This document shows, piece after piece, positions 7,313-17,071 of a DNA stretch of 38,453 nucleotides (position 1 is the first letter of the stretch; every line of letters begins with the position of its first letter). The translations under genes were made by a program, and so were the position numbers. The notes under the pieces were generated by a model. The model did not search any database and was not told where the DNA came from. It was given only the letters and a program-made list of their open reading frames with translations. Location: NCBI GenBank assembly GCA_947581645.1, contig CANPVF010000119.1, positions 1-38,453 of the forward strand, written 5' to 3'. This DNA comes from Candidatus Caribbeanibacter nitroreducens. Its GTDB lineage: Bacteria > Gemmatimonadota > Gemmatimonadetes > Palauibacterales > Palauibacteraceae.

Positions 7313-9221
7313 GGACCTGCTGGAGGAGGTCCGTTCCCTCCCGGACCGCCCCGGCGTCTACGTCTTCCACGACGACGAGGGCGACGTCCTGTACGTGGGC
7401 AAGGCCAAGTCCCTGCGGTCCCGGGTGCGGAGCTACTTCGGCCGCGACCGGAACCAGTCCCTGAAGCTCCGGGAGCTGAAGCGTCGGATCCGCTCCTTCG
7501 ACACCTTCGTCCTGGACTCCGAGGCGGAGGCGCTTCTCCTCGAGGCCAACCTCATCAAGGAGCACGCGCCGCCCTTCAACATCCAGCTCCGGGACGACAA
7601 GACCTATCCCTACATCAAGGTCACCGTCGACGAGCCGTTCCCGCGGGTCTTCGTCACACGGCAGCTGGAGCGCGACGGCTCCCGCTACTACGGGCCGTTC
7701 ACCGACGTGGGCGCCATGCGGCAGGCGCTCCGTGCCGTGAAGCGCATCTTCTCGATTCGGACCTGCCACTGGGACCTGCCGGAGGACGCCCCGGACCGTC
7801 CCTGCCTGGACTACCACATCGACCGATGCGAGGCACCCTGCGTGGGGTACCAGTCCCGGGAGGAGTATCGGGAGATGATCGACCGCGTCCTGAAGGTGCT
7901 CGGCGGACAGACGTCGGAGGTGAAGGGGCAGCTCCAGCAGCGGATGGAGGAGGCCGTCGAGGAGCTCGAATTCGAGCGGGCCGCCACCCTCCGGGACACG
8001 CTCCGGGGGCTCGAGGCCTTCGAGCGGCGGCGGACGCCCGTGGACTTCCGGGGCGGCGACCGCGACGTGGTCGGCATCGCGCGAAGCGGACCGCGGGTGA
8101 GCGGAGTCGTGCTGAAGGTCCGCGAGGGCCGGCTCCTCGGACGGCAGGTGTATCATCTCCGGAACGCCGGCGAGGAGAGTGACGCCGATGTGACGGGGGC
8201 GCTGATCAAGGGGTTCTACCTCAGGCACGAGGACCTGCCGCCGGAGCTGGTGGTGCCGGCCGACTTCGAGGATCGGGACCTGGTGGAGGAGTATCTGTCC
8301 GTGAAGCGGGACGGCGTGTTCCGGATCCACGTCCCGCAGCGCGGACGGAAGCGTCGGCTGGTGGAGCTGGCGCGCGAGAACGCCACGCACCTGGTGGAGC
8401 AGGAGGAGCTGAGGGAGAGCTCCGACGGGGACGGCCCGGAGACGGATCGGGGGGACGGGGCCCCCGGAAATGGTCGACCCCGGCCCGCTCGGGGCGGGGA
8501 CGCGGTGGCCCGACGCGCGGGCGCCTCCCTGCAGGAGGCCCTGGAGCTCGAGGGGCCGCCCCGGAGCCTGGTCTGCTTCGACGTCTCCACCCTGGGCGGA
8601 CGCGAGTCGGTGGGGAGCGCCGTCTGGCAGGAGGACGGGGAGCCGCTCAAGGACGAGTACCGGCGGTTTCGCATCGAGTCCGTTCCGGACGGGGCCACCG
8701 ACGACTACGCCATGATGCAGGAGATCGTGAGCCGGTACTTCGACCGCCGCGTCCGCGAGGGGAGCCGCCTCCCGGACCTGGTCGTCATCGACGGCGGCAA
8801 GGGACAGCTCGGGGCGGCGCTGCAGGCCATGGAGTCCGCCGGGGCCTCGGACGTGCCGGTGGTGGGCCTGGCGAAGCGCGAGGAGGAGGTCTTCGTCCCC
8901 GGACGGAGCGATCCCGTGCGTTTCGGAGCGACCGACCCGGGCCTCCACGCCCTGCAGCGCGTGCGCGACGAGGCGCACCGGTTCGCGGTGAGCTACAGCC
9001 GCACGCTCCGCAAGCGCCGGACGCTGCGGTCGGAGCTGTCGGAGGTCCCGGGAGTGGGGCCGAGCCGGGAGCAGCAGCTCCTGCGGACGTTCGGCAGCCT
9101 GGACCGGGTCCGGGAGGCCGACGTGGACGAGCTCCAGGACGTGGAGGGGATCGGTCCGGCCACGGCACGGAAGATCCGGGAGCGCCTCTCCCGCCCCGAC
9201 GCCGCGGAGGCCGAAGCGTGA
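7299..9221 (+). CDS. uvrC: UvrABC excinuclease subunit C
   Basis: UvrC makes both incisions around a UvrAB-bound lesion in nucleotide excision repair. The 640-residue protein starts with a GIY-YIG nuclease domain (G-V-Y-V-F ... L-Y-V-G-K-A-K, about residues 19-37). A UVR motif at about 205-240 (E-F-E-R-A-A-T-L-R-D) follows. The RNase H-like endonuclease domain has C-F-D-V-S near 428, V-V-I-D-G-G-K-G-Q-L near 490 and R-D-E-A-H-R-F-A near 558. Tandem helix-hairpin-helix motifs close it (E-V-P-G-V-G-P and V-E-G-I-G-P-A). A Gly/Asp/Arg-rich linker of about 45 residues before the RNase H-like domain has no family counterpart I recognise. The ATG lies inside murJ; the stop overlaps gltX. Confidence 0.95.
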   Translation: MPPREDLLEEVRSLPDRPGVYVFHDDEGDVLYVGKAKSLRSRVRSYFGRDRNQSLKLRELKRRIRSFDTFVLDSEAEALLLEANLIKEHAPPFNIQLRDDKTYPYIKVTVDEPFPRVFVTRQLERDGSRYYGPFTDVGAMRQALRAVKRIFSIRTCHWDLPEDAPDRPCLDYHIDRCEAPCVGYQSREEYREMIDRVLKVLGGQTSEVKGQLQQRMEEAVEELEFERAATLRDTLRGLEAFERRRTPVDFRGGDRDVVGIARSGPRVSGVVLKVREGRLLGRQVYHLRNAGEESDADVTGALIKGFYLRHEDLPPELVVPADFEDRDLVEEYLSVKRDGVFRIHVPQRGRKRRLVELARENATHLVEQEELRESSDGDGPETDRGDGAPGNGRPRPARGGDAVARRAGASLQEALELEGPPRSLVCFDVSTLGGRESVGSAVWQEDGEPLKDEYRRFRIESVPDGATDDYAMMQEIVSRYFDRRVREGSRLPDLVVIDGGKGQLGAALQAMESAGASDVPVVGLAKREEEVFVPGRSDPVRFGATDPGLHALQRVRDEAHRFAVSYSRTLRKRRTLRSELSEVPGVGPSREQQLLRTFGSLDRVREADVDELQDVEGIGPATARKIRERLSRPDAAEAEA

Positions 9222-10682
9222 CGGTCCGGACCCGCTTCGCGCCCAGCCCGACGGGCGCGCTCCACCTGGGAAACGCCCGCACGGCGGTGCTCAACTGGCT
9301 CTTCGCCCGCCACGAGGAGGGGCGCTTCGTCCTCCGCTTCGAGGACACCGACGTGGAGCGAAACGTGGAGGCCGCCGAGGCGCAGGTCCTGGAGAGCCTG
9401 GACTGGCTGGGCCTGGGCCGCGACGAGGGGCCCGACGTCGGCGGCGAGTACGGACCCTACCGTCAGAGCGAGCGGGGCGGCCGGTACAGGGACGCGGCCG
9501 AGCGGCTCCTGGACCGCGGGCGGGCCTACCACTGCTACTGCCTGCCGGAGGAGCTGGAGGCCCGCCGGGACGCCGCGATGGCCCGGGGGGAGCAGCCCAC
9601 CTACGACGGCCGCTGCCGCGATCTCTCCGCCGACGAGGAGGCGGAGCTCCGGGCCCAGGGGCGGTCGCCCAGCGTTCGGCTCCGGGTGGATCCCGGCCCC
9701 GTCCGCTTCGAGGACCGGGTCCGCGGGGAGCTGTCGATCCGGGGCGAGGAGTTCGGCGACTTCGTGCTCCTCCGCTCCGACGGCCGCCCCACGTACAATT
9801 TCGCCGTGGTGGTGGACGACCTGCTGATGGAGATCACGCACGTGATCCGGGGGGCGGGGCACCTCTCCAACACGCCGAAGCAGGTCCTCCTCTACCGGGC
9901 GATCGGGCGGGAGCCGCCGGCGTTCGTCCACGTCCCGCTGGTGCTGGCCCCCGGCGGAGAGAAGCTGTCGAAGCGCGAGGGAGCGACCAGCGTCCTGGAC
10001 TACCGGGACCGGGGGTACCACCCCGACGCCGTGGTCAACTACCTGTCGCTGCTCGCCTGGTCCAGCGAGTCCGGGGACGAGTACCTGACCCGGGACCGCC
10101 TGGTGCGGGAGATCGACCTGGACCGGATCGGGGTGGCCGACGCGGAGCTGGACCCGGAGAAGATGAAGTGGCTCTCGGGCCTCCACCTCCGGGCGGAGCC
10201 GCCGGAACGGCTGGCGGACCGTCTGGTCCAGGTCGGCGACCTCGGGGACGAGCCGGAGATCTCGCGCGGAGAGCTGGTGCGGGGCGCCGAGCTCCTGGCG
10301 GAGCGGGTGCAGCTGGTGACCGAGCTGGCGGAGGAGATGGAACGCATCTTCCGGCCTCCCCGGCGAGAGACGTCCGAGGCCCGGGAGATCCTGGAGCGCG
10401 ACGGGGCGCTGGCCGTGGTCCGGGCGACCGGGCGGGCCTGGGAAGACCTGGAGTCGTGGTCGGGCGAGGAGCTCGACGCGGCCCTCCGGGAGGTCGGGGA
10501 GGCCACCGGCGCCTCGGGGCGGGACCTGTACCAGCCCGTGCGGGCAGCGCTCACCGGCGAGGCACACGGCCCGGCGCTCCCCACGGTGGCCCTGGTCCTG
10601 GGCCGGCGGCGTACCCTGGACCGGCTGCGGGACGCGGCCGCAGACGCGCAGACGAGCGGACGACACGAGGCGGGAGAGGGGC

Positions 10683-10702
<20 letters not shown>
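9218..10702 (+). CDS. gltX: Glutamyl-tRNA synthetase
   Basis: The enzyme charges tRNA with glutamate. At 494 residues it is a normal bacterial class I GluRS. The HIGH motif is H-L-G-N at 16-19, within F-A-P-S-P-T-G-A-L-H-L-G-N. The zinc site is Y-H-C-Y-C (104-108) with Y-D-G-R-C-R (129-134), and KMSKS reads K-L-S-K-R at 249-253. An alpha-helical anticodon-binding region follows. The conserved active-site segment normally R-G-E-D/E-H reads R-G-A-G-H at 211-215, an unusual loss of both acidic residues. Whether it also misacylates tRNA-Gln cannot be told here. The GTG start overlaps the uvrC stop; the end overlaps the next gene by 20 bases. Confidence 0.94.
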
Positions 10703-11846
<1,144 letters not shown>

Positions 11847-11881
11847 GCCGCCGGCCGCCGCCACGCGGAGGGCGCGATCGC

Positions 11882-11921
11882 GGGTCCCCGCCGCCCGGCG
11901 GGTGCAAGCAGGGGGGGACCC
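11882..11921 (+). terminator. GC-rich inverted repeat after the first operon
   Basis: GGGTCCCC at 11882-11889 is the exact reverse complement of GGGGACCC at 11914-11921, with a GC-rich 24-base loop that can fold further. It lies 35 bases after the stop of the threonine-synthase-like gene, in the 251-base gap before the TPR gene. There is no T-run, so it may act as a weak or Rho-assisted terminator or an mRNA-stabilising hairpin. Nothing else was recognised in this gap. Confidence 0.35.
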
Positions 11922-12097
11922 CGCCTCCGGCGAGAGCTGGCGCGCGGTCTGCATGAGATGAGGGTCCTCCGGGGGGAAGCGTGGAACGGCTCTCCCACGG
12001 AACGGTAGAGAAGGCGAGTTGGAAGGCGCCTGCGAGAAGTCAGGCGGTGCCCGTCAGACGTTCGGAGACAGGCCTCGAGTCACAACAGGGCGACAGG

Positions 12098-13465
12098 ATG
12101 AGAACCAAGCTCACGATCGGAATCGTTCTCGCATTCTTCCTCGCGCCGGCCGCGCTGCTCGGACAGGAGAAGGAACAGCAGTGCGAGCTCCAGGGTGCAC
12201 CGGAGCTCTCGCTGGCCCAGACCTTCCTGCAGCAGGCGCAGGACACCACCGTCTCGGAGTCCCAGCGGCAGACCGCGGCCGAGAAGGCGTGGTCCGAGGC
12301 GCTGCAGGAGCAGATCGAGAACGACACGGACAACCCCACCTTCTACTACTTCGGGGCGCTGGCCCAGGTACAGCTCGGGAACTACGCGAAGACGGACAGC
12401 CTCCTGAACACCTTCCTCGAGAAGGCGGGCGAGGGCTGCGCCCAGCGTGCCGAGCAGATCCGCTTCCAGGCGTGGGCGAACCTGTACAACCAGGCGATCC
12501 AGGCCTACAACGGCGGCAACCAGGACCGGGCGCTGAAGAAGTTCGAGCAGGCGAACAGCATCTACGACGACGCCCGCTCGCTGGTGAACGCCGCCACGCT
12601 GCACGAGCAGCAGGGCAACCAGAGCCGGGCCATGGAGCTGTACAGCCGCGCCCTGGAGACGGGCGGCGAGGCCCAGCAGATGCGGACGGCTCTCACCAAC
12701 CTGGCCAACACCCGCCTGAGCCAGGGGGACACCGCGGCGGCCATGGAGCAGTACCAGCAGTACCTGAGCAACAACCCGGACGACGTCTCGGTCCAGGCCA
12801 CGTACGCGCAGACGCTGGCCCAGACCGGACAGTCGGATTCGGCACAGGCGATCTTCTCCAGCCTCGTGGACCAGGGGGACCTGACCTTCGAGCAGTGGAG
12901 CCAGATCGGCGTCGGCCTCTACCAGGCCAGCAACTACGAGCAGGCTATCGAGGCCTTCCGGAGCGCGCGGGAGATGCGTCCCCTGAACAAGGAGACGATG
13001 GAGAATCTGCTCAGCGCCTATTCACAGGCGGAGATGTGGGAGGACATCCCGTCGCTCGCCGACACGGTGATCGACTGGTACCCCTACGACTCGAAGAACT
13101 ACCGCCCCGCGGTGCGGGCCTACGACAACATGAAGCAGCCGAAGGAGGCCCAGAAGCTGCTGACGGAGCTCCAGAACCTGCCGATCCAGGTCACGCGGCT
13201 CGGCATGACGCCGCAGGGGATGGTCCAGGGGCAGTTCCAGACCACCAGCGCGTCGGCCGCGGGACAGCAGATCACCATCCCGTTCGAGTTCCTGGACAGC
13301 CAGGGCAACGTGGTGGCCACCCATGAGTTCACCACCACGCTGCCGGGCGAAGGGGAGACGGCGACCATCGAGTTCCGCGTCGACGCCAGCGACCTGGCGA
13401 GCTTCCGGTACTCCAAGGACGGCAGCTTCACCGGATCGGGCTCGAGCTCGAGCGGCGGACGCTGA
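12098..13465 (+). CDS. Secreted tetratricopeptide-repeat protein
   Basis: The 455-residue protein begins with a Sec signal peptide (basic M-R-T-K, hydrophobic core to about residue 21, likely cleavage near L-L-G-Q), so it acts in the periplasm or outer envelope. At least five TPR-like helix pairs follow between about 80 and 365, for example G-N-Y-A-K-T-D-S-L and N-Y-E-Q-A-I-E-A-F. A beta-rich domain occupies about 375-440 (I-T-I-P-F-E-F-L-D, A-T-I-E-F-R-V-D), and the tail is Ser/Gly-rich. Two cysteines (about 29 and 114) could form a disulfide. Gln and Asn are far more frequent than in neighbouring proteins. The frame is open back to 11981, but the ATG at 12098 immediately precedes the signal peptide and was chosen. 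No specific function is recognised. Confidence 0.85.
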   Translation: MRTKLTIGIVLAFFLAPAALLGQEKEQQCELQGAPELSLAQTFLQQAQDTTVSESQRQTAAEKAWSEALQEQIENDTDNPTFYYFGALAQVQLGNYAKTDSLLNTFLEKAGEGCAQRAEQIRFQAWANLYNQAIQAYNGGNQDRALKKFEQANSIYDDARSLVNAATLHEQQGNQSRAMELYSRALETGGEAQQMRTALTNLANTRLSQGDTAAAMEQYQQYLSNNPDDVSVQATYAQTLAQTGQSDSAQAIFSSLVDQGDLTFEQWSQIGVGLYQASNYEQAIEAFRSAREMRPLNKETMENLLSAYSQAEMWEDIPSLADTVIDWYPYDSKNYRPAVRAYDNMKQPKEAQKLLTELQNLPIQVTRLGMTPQGMVQGQFQTTSASAAGQQITIPFEFLDSQGNVVATHEFTTTLPGEGETATIEFRVDASDLASFRYSKDGSFTGSGSSSSGGR

Positions 13466-13486
13466 CGGACGCCGACCGCACGCGCA

Positions 13487-13514
13487 CAGCGCGGGGGCGG
13501 GAGCGCCCGCGCTG
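13487..13514 (+). terminator. Strong stem-loop after the TPR gene
   Basis: CAGCGCGGG at 13487-13495 pairs perfectly with CCCGCGCTG at 13506-13514, leaving a 10-base loop that can itself pair partly. It starts 21 bases after the TPR stop and is a good candidate transcription terminator, although no T-run follows. The rest of the 228-base gap to der (13466-13693) is C-rich and shows no convincing promoter. Confidence 0.5.
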
Positions 13515-13693
13515 ACCGCCCACCGTACGGTCGTCCCGCCCGCGGCCACCCGCGCCGCGGGCGGTCGGCGACCCTCTTCCACCGACGGGCCGAATCCCTC
13601 ACCTTTTCCCCGGGGCCTGCCCGGCGGATCCAGCGGCCCCGACGATACGCCCGCGTCCTCTCCGGCCACTCGCCCCCACCACCGCTGAAGCAG

Positions 13694-15082
13694 ATGTCCG
13701 TCCAGGCAGAACGGGAAGAGAGCACCGAGGAGCGACGGGCCGAGGCGCCGGTGGTGGCCATCGTCGGCCGGCCGAACGTCGGAAAGTCGACCCTCTTCAA
13801 CCGGATCCTGGGCGAGCGGGTGGCGATCGTGGCGGAGCAGGAGGGCGTGACCCGGGACCGCCACTTCGCCCCGGCCGACTGGGCCGGGCGTCACTTCATG
13901 CTGGTGGACACCGGCGGCGTGGTGGACGTCGCCGATCGTCCCCTCGAGCAGGAAGTGCGGGACCAGGTCATGGCGGCCGTGGAGCACGCCGACGCCCTGA
14001 TCTTCGTCGTGGACGCCGAGTCCGGGCTCCATCCGGTGGACGCCCGCATCGCCGACATGCTGCGCCGTACGGACCGACCGGTCGTGCTGGCCGCCAACAA
14101 GGTGGACGAGCCGGTGGGGGCCACCGAGCACCTGGAGTTCTACGAGCTGGGGCTGGGCGATCCCATCCCGGTCTCGGCGGCCAACGGCAAGGGAAGCGGC
14201 GACCTCCTGGACGCCCTGGTGGAGGAGCTGCCGGGTGAGGCCGCCGGGGCCGCTCCCGGGGACGGTACCGAGCTGGAGGCGGACCTCCGGCTGGCGGTCA
14301 TCGGACGCCCCAACGTGGGCAAGTCGAGCTTCGTGAACCGGCTCCTGGGCGAGGAGCGGGTCGTGGTCCACGAGGAGCCGGGTACGACCCGGGACTCCAT
14401 CGACACCTACCTGGAGTACGGGGAGCAGCGAATCTGCCTGGTGGACACGGCCGGCCTGCGACGGCAGTCCCGGATCGACGACGACGTGGAGTTCTACAGT
14501 CGGGTCCGCACCGCCCGGGCCATCGACCGGGCGGACGTCTGCATCCTCCTCATGGACTGCGTGCGCGGGGCGGCGAACCAGGACTTCCGCATCGGGGAGC
14601 AGGCCTGGGACGAGGGCTGCGGGCTGGTCTTCGTGGCGAACAAGTGGGACCTGGTCGAGGACCGGGGGCCGGAGGTCGTGGACCGCTTCCAGGAGGCGCT
14701 GCGCGAGCGGGCCTCCTACCTCCGGCGGGTGCCCATCGTGACGGCCTCCGCCCGGACGGGCCTCCGGGTACGGAAGGTCCTGGATCTGGCACGCCGGGTC
14801 CAGGAGAACCGACGGCGGAGGGTGAAGACCTCGGACGTGAACGACGTCCTCCACCGGCTCCTCAGGCAGCGTCAGCCGCCGCAGGGCAGCACCGGGGACG
14901 TCCGGATCTACTACGGGACCCAGGTCGCCTCGGAGCCGCCGCTCTTCGTCCTCTTCGCCAACCGTCCGGAAGAGGTGGCGGAGCACTACGTACGGTACCT
15001 GGAGAACGGGTTCCGGGAGGCGTGGGACTTCACGGGTACGCCGGTCCGGGTCAAGCTGCGCGAGCGGGACAGGCCGGGCTGA
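13694..15082 (+). CDS. der: Ribosome-biogenesis GTPase Der (EngA)
   Basis: Der is a tandem-GTPase-domain protein needed for 50S subunit assembly. The first G domain has G-R-P-N-V-G-K-S at about residues 25-32, D-T-G-G at 72-75 and N-K-V-D at 135-138. The second has G-R-P-N-V-G-K-S at 204-211, D-T-A-G-L-R near 254 and N-K-W-D near 316. The C-terminal KH-like domain (about 365-455) ends with the F-x-G-T-P-V-R-V pattern. Length (462) is typical. An acidic N-terminal extension of about 18 residues precedes the first P-loop. The ATG at 13694 is the only start well placed before it. The stop shares one base with the plsY start (TGATG). Confidence 0.96.
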   Translation: MSVQAEREESTEERRAEAPVVAIVGRPNVGKSTLFNRILGERVAIVAEQEGVTRDRHFAPADWAGRHFMLVDTGGVVDVADRPLEQEVRDQVMAAVEHADALIFVVDAESGLHPVDARIADMLRRTDRPVVLAANKVDEPVGATEHLEFYELGLGDPIPVSAANGKGSGDLLDALVEELPGEAAGAAPGDGTELEADLRLAVIGRPNVGKSSFVNRLLGEERVVVHEEPGTTRDSIDTYLEYGEQRICLVDTAGLRRQSRIDDDVEFYSRVRTARAIDRADVCILLMDCVRGAANQDFRIGEQAWDEGCGLVFVANKWDLVEDRGPEVVDRFQEALRERASYLRRVPIVTASARTGLRVRKVLDLARRVQENRRRRVKTSDVNDVLHRLLRQRQPPQGSTGDVRIYYGTQVASEPPLFVLFANRPEEVAEHYVRYLENGFREAWDFTGTPVRVKLRERDRPG

Positions 15083-15705
15083 TGCGCGAGCTCTCGTTCC
15101 TGATCGCGGCGTACCTGATCGGGTCGATCCCGTCCAGCTTCCTGGCCGGGCGGGCCGTCGGCGTGGACGTCTCCGCCCGGGGGAGCGGGAACCTCGGGGC
15201 CACGAACGTGCTCCGCGTGGTGGGGCCCTGGTGGGCGTCGGCGGTGCTCCTGGTCGACGCGCTGAAGGGGTTCCTCCCGGTCTGGTTCTTCCCGCTCTGG
15301 GACGGCTCGGCGATGCCGGGTCTGGCGGTGGCGTACGGCGCGGCGACGGTGGCCGGCCACGTGTGGTCCGTCTTCCTGCGTTTTCGGGGAGGGAAGGGGG
15401 TGGCCACGGGCGGCGGCGCGCTGCTGGGCGTGGCGCCGCTGACGGCCCTGGTGACCGTGCTGGTCTGGGTGGGCCTGGTGCTGATCACCCGCACGGCTTC
15501 GGTGGCGTCGCTGGTGGCCGCCACGAGCGCGCCGCTGGTGGCCGCCTGGTTCGACGCCTCGTGGTCCGCCGTCGGATTCGCCGCCCTGATGGCGGCCCTG
15601 GTATGGTGGACGCACAGGGACAACATCCGCAGAATGCGGCGAGGCGACGAGCATCGATTCGGCGCGGCGTCCGCGGACGCCGGCAACGGAGAGGGGGCCG
15701 GATGA
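15082..15705 (+). CDS. plsY: Acyl-phosphate:glycerol-3-phosphate acyltransferase PlsY
   Basis: PlsY transfers an acyl group from acyl phosphate to glycerol-3-phosphate, giving lysophosphatidate in phospholipid synthesis. The 207-residue integral membrane protein has the three PlsY motifs: Y-L-I-G-S-I-P-S-S with R-G-S-G-N-L-G-A-T-N (about residues 11-42), F-R-G-G-K-G-V-A-T (101-109), and H-R-D-N-I-R-R-M-R-R-G near 178. The adjacent gene encodes GpsA, which makes its glycerol-3-phosphate substrate. It starts with TGATG at the der stop and ends with ATGA into gpsA. A polar cytoplasmic tail of about 18 residues follows the last motif. Confidence 0.95.
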   Translation: MRELSFLIAAYLIGSIPSSFLAGRAVGVDVSARGSGNLGATNVLRVVGPWWASAVLLVDALKGFLPVWFFPLWDGSAMPGLAVAYGAATVAGHVWSVFLRFRGGKGVATGGGALLGVAPLTALVTVLVWVGLVLITRTASVASLVAATSAPLVAAWFDASWSAVGFAALMAALVWWTHRDNIRRMRRGDEHRFGAASADAGNGEGAG

Positions 15706-16712
15706 GCGCGACGGTGGGAATCGTGGGGGCCGGGAGCTGGGGGACGGCGCTCGGCCACGTGCTGGCGCGCAACGGCCACGATGCCAGGCTGTGGTCCCAC
15801 GATCCGGCGGTGGCGGAGCAGATTCGCCGGGAGTCACGCAACAGAAAGTATCTCCCCGAGCACGAGCTGGACCCGTCCCTCGAGGCGCACGCCGACATGG
15901 CCCCGGCGCTGGCGGACGCGGAGATCGTGATCTCCGTCAGCCCGTCGCACGTGGTGCGCGAGGTCATGAACGAGGCCTCGCCCCACGTCTCCGCGTCGGC
16001 GCTGCTGGTGAGCGCCTCGAAGGGCCTCGAGATCGACACCCGCATGCGGATGAGCGAGGTGCTGGAGGAGGTGTTCGGGGACGAGCGCGCCCGGAACCTC
16101 GTGGTGCTCTCGGGGCCGAGCTTCGCGGTGGAGGTGGTGCAGGAGCTGCCCACGGCCGTGGCCGCCGCCTCCCGGAGCGCGGAGAACGCGCGCCGCGTCC
16201 AGGAGCTGTTCCAGAACGAGCATCTGCGCGTCTACACGCAGTCCGACGTGGTGGGCACGGAGCTGGGGGCCGCCGTCAAGAACGTCATCGCCCTGGCGGC
16301 GGGCATGAGCGACGGCCTGGGCCTGGGCAACAACGCGCGGGCCGCGCTCATCACCCGGGGGCTGGCGGAGATCGAGCGGCTGGTCCGGGAGATGGGCGGC
16401 GACGAGCTCACCCTGTCGGGCCTGGCCGGGGTCGGCGATCTCCTGCTCACCTGCACGGGAGACCTGAGCCGCAACCGCACCGCGGGCCTGGCCATCGGCC
16501 GCGGGGGAGACGTGGACCAGGTGCTCGGCGGCATGGAGCAGGTCGTCGAGGGCGTGCGCACGACCCGGGCGGTGCGGGACCTGGCGCGCCGACACGGGGT
16601 GGAGATGCCGATCGTGGAGGCCGTATTTTCCATCCTGTACGAAGACGTGGAGCCCACGGAAGCCCTGTCGCGACTGATGTCACGCCAGCCGAAACCGGAG
16701 CGCTGGAGCTGA
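15702..16712 (+). CDS. gpsA: Glycerol-3-phosphate dehydrogenase [NAD(P)+] GpsA
   Basis: GpsA reduces dihydroxyacetone phosphate to sn-glycerol-3-phosphate for phospholipid headgroup synthesis. The 336-residue protein opens with the dinucleotide-binding G-A-G-S-W-G-T-A-L (about residues 8-16). It contains S-A-S-K-G-L-E near 105, S-G-P-S-F-A near 139 and the active-site region A-A-V-K-N-V-I-A-L-A-A-G near 189. G-N-N-A-R-A-A-L-I-T-R-G follows near 209, with L-A-G-V-G-D-L-L-L-T-C near 246. The ATG start overlaps the plsY stop by four bases, so the two steps of lysophosphatidate synthesis are probably co-translated. Confidence 0.96.
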   Translation: MSATVGIVGAGSWGTALGHVLARNGHDARLWSHDPAVAEQIRRESRNRKYLPEHELDPSLEAHADMAPALADAEIVISVSPSHVVREVMNEASPHVSASALLVSASKGLEIDTRMRMSEVLEEVFGDERARNLVVLSGPSFAVEVVQELPTAVAAASRSAENARRVQELFQNEHLRVYTQSDVVGTELGAAVKNVIALAAGMSDGLGLGNNARAALITRGLAEIERLVREMGGDELTLSGLAGVGDLLLTCTGDLSRNRTAGLAIGRGGDVDQVLGGMEQVVEGVRTTRAVRDLARRHGVEMPIVEAVFSILYEDVEPTEALSRLMSRQPKPERWS

Positions 16713-17071
16713 TGCCCGACGATCGAATCGCCCCGAAGGAGTACTACTCCATCGGCGAGGTCTGCGAGGTGACGGGCCTCAAGCCCCACGTCCTCCGGTA
16801 CTGGGAGAGCCAGTTCTCGGCGCTCCAGCCGTCCAAGAACCAGGCGGGCAACCGCATCTACCGGCGCCGCGAGATCAAGCTGGTGCAGCTCCTCCGTCAC
16901 CTCCTGTACAACGAGAAGTACACCATCGAGGGGGCTCAGCAGAAGCTGGAGCAGCTGCGCGAGGAGGGGAAGCTGGACCGGGCGGCCCGGGTGGCGCTGG
17001 ACGGCGAGACGGTGACGGACCTCCGGAAGGAGGCCGACGATCTCGTGGACCTCCTGTCGCTGGAGGAATGA
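16712..17071 (+). CDS. Small MerR-family DNA-binding regulator
   Basis: The 119-residue protein has an N-terminal MerR winged helix-turn-helix at about residues 11-78. Visible landmarks are Y-Y-S-I-G-E-V, T-G-L-K-P-H-V-L-R-Y-W-E and G-N-R-I-Y-R-R-R-E. A predicted helical region with Leu/Glu repeats (about 80-119) could form the antiparallel dimer coil. There is no C-terminal effector domain and no metal-binding cysteine cluster, so the signal it senses, if any, is unknown. It is locked between gpsA (TGATG junction) and surE (ATGA junction). No dyad operator of the usual MerR spacing was seen inside the operon. Confidence 0.88.
   Translation: MPDDRIAPKEYYSIGEVCEVTGLKPHVLRYWESQFSALQPSKNQAGNRIYRRREIKLVQLLRHLLYNEKYTIEGAQQKLEQLREEGKLDRAARVALDGETVTDLRKEADDLVDLLSLEE

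Noticed and set aside
11981-12097. A longer N-terminus for the TPR protein starting at 11981
   Set aside because: It would put 39 polar residues ahead of a classic signal peptide; ATG 12098 directly precedes that peptide.
13022-14986. A 654-codon minus-strand frame opposite der and the TPR gene
   Set aside because: Antisense to der, whose two GTPase domains are certain.
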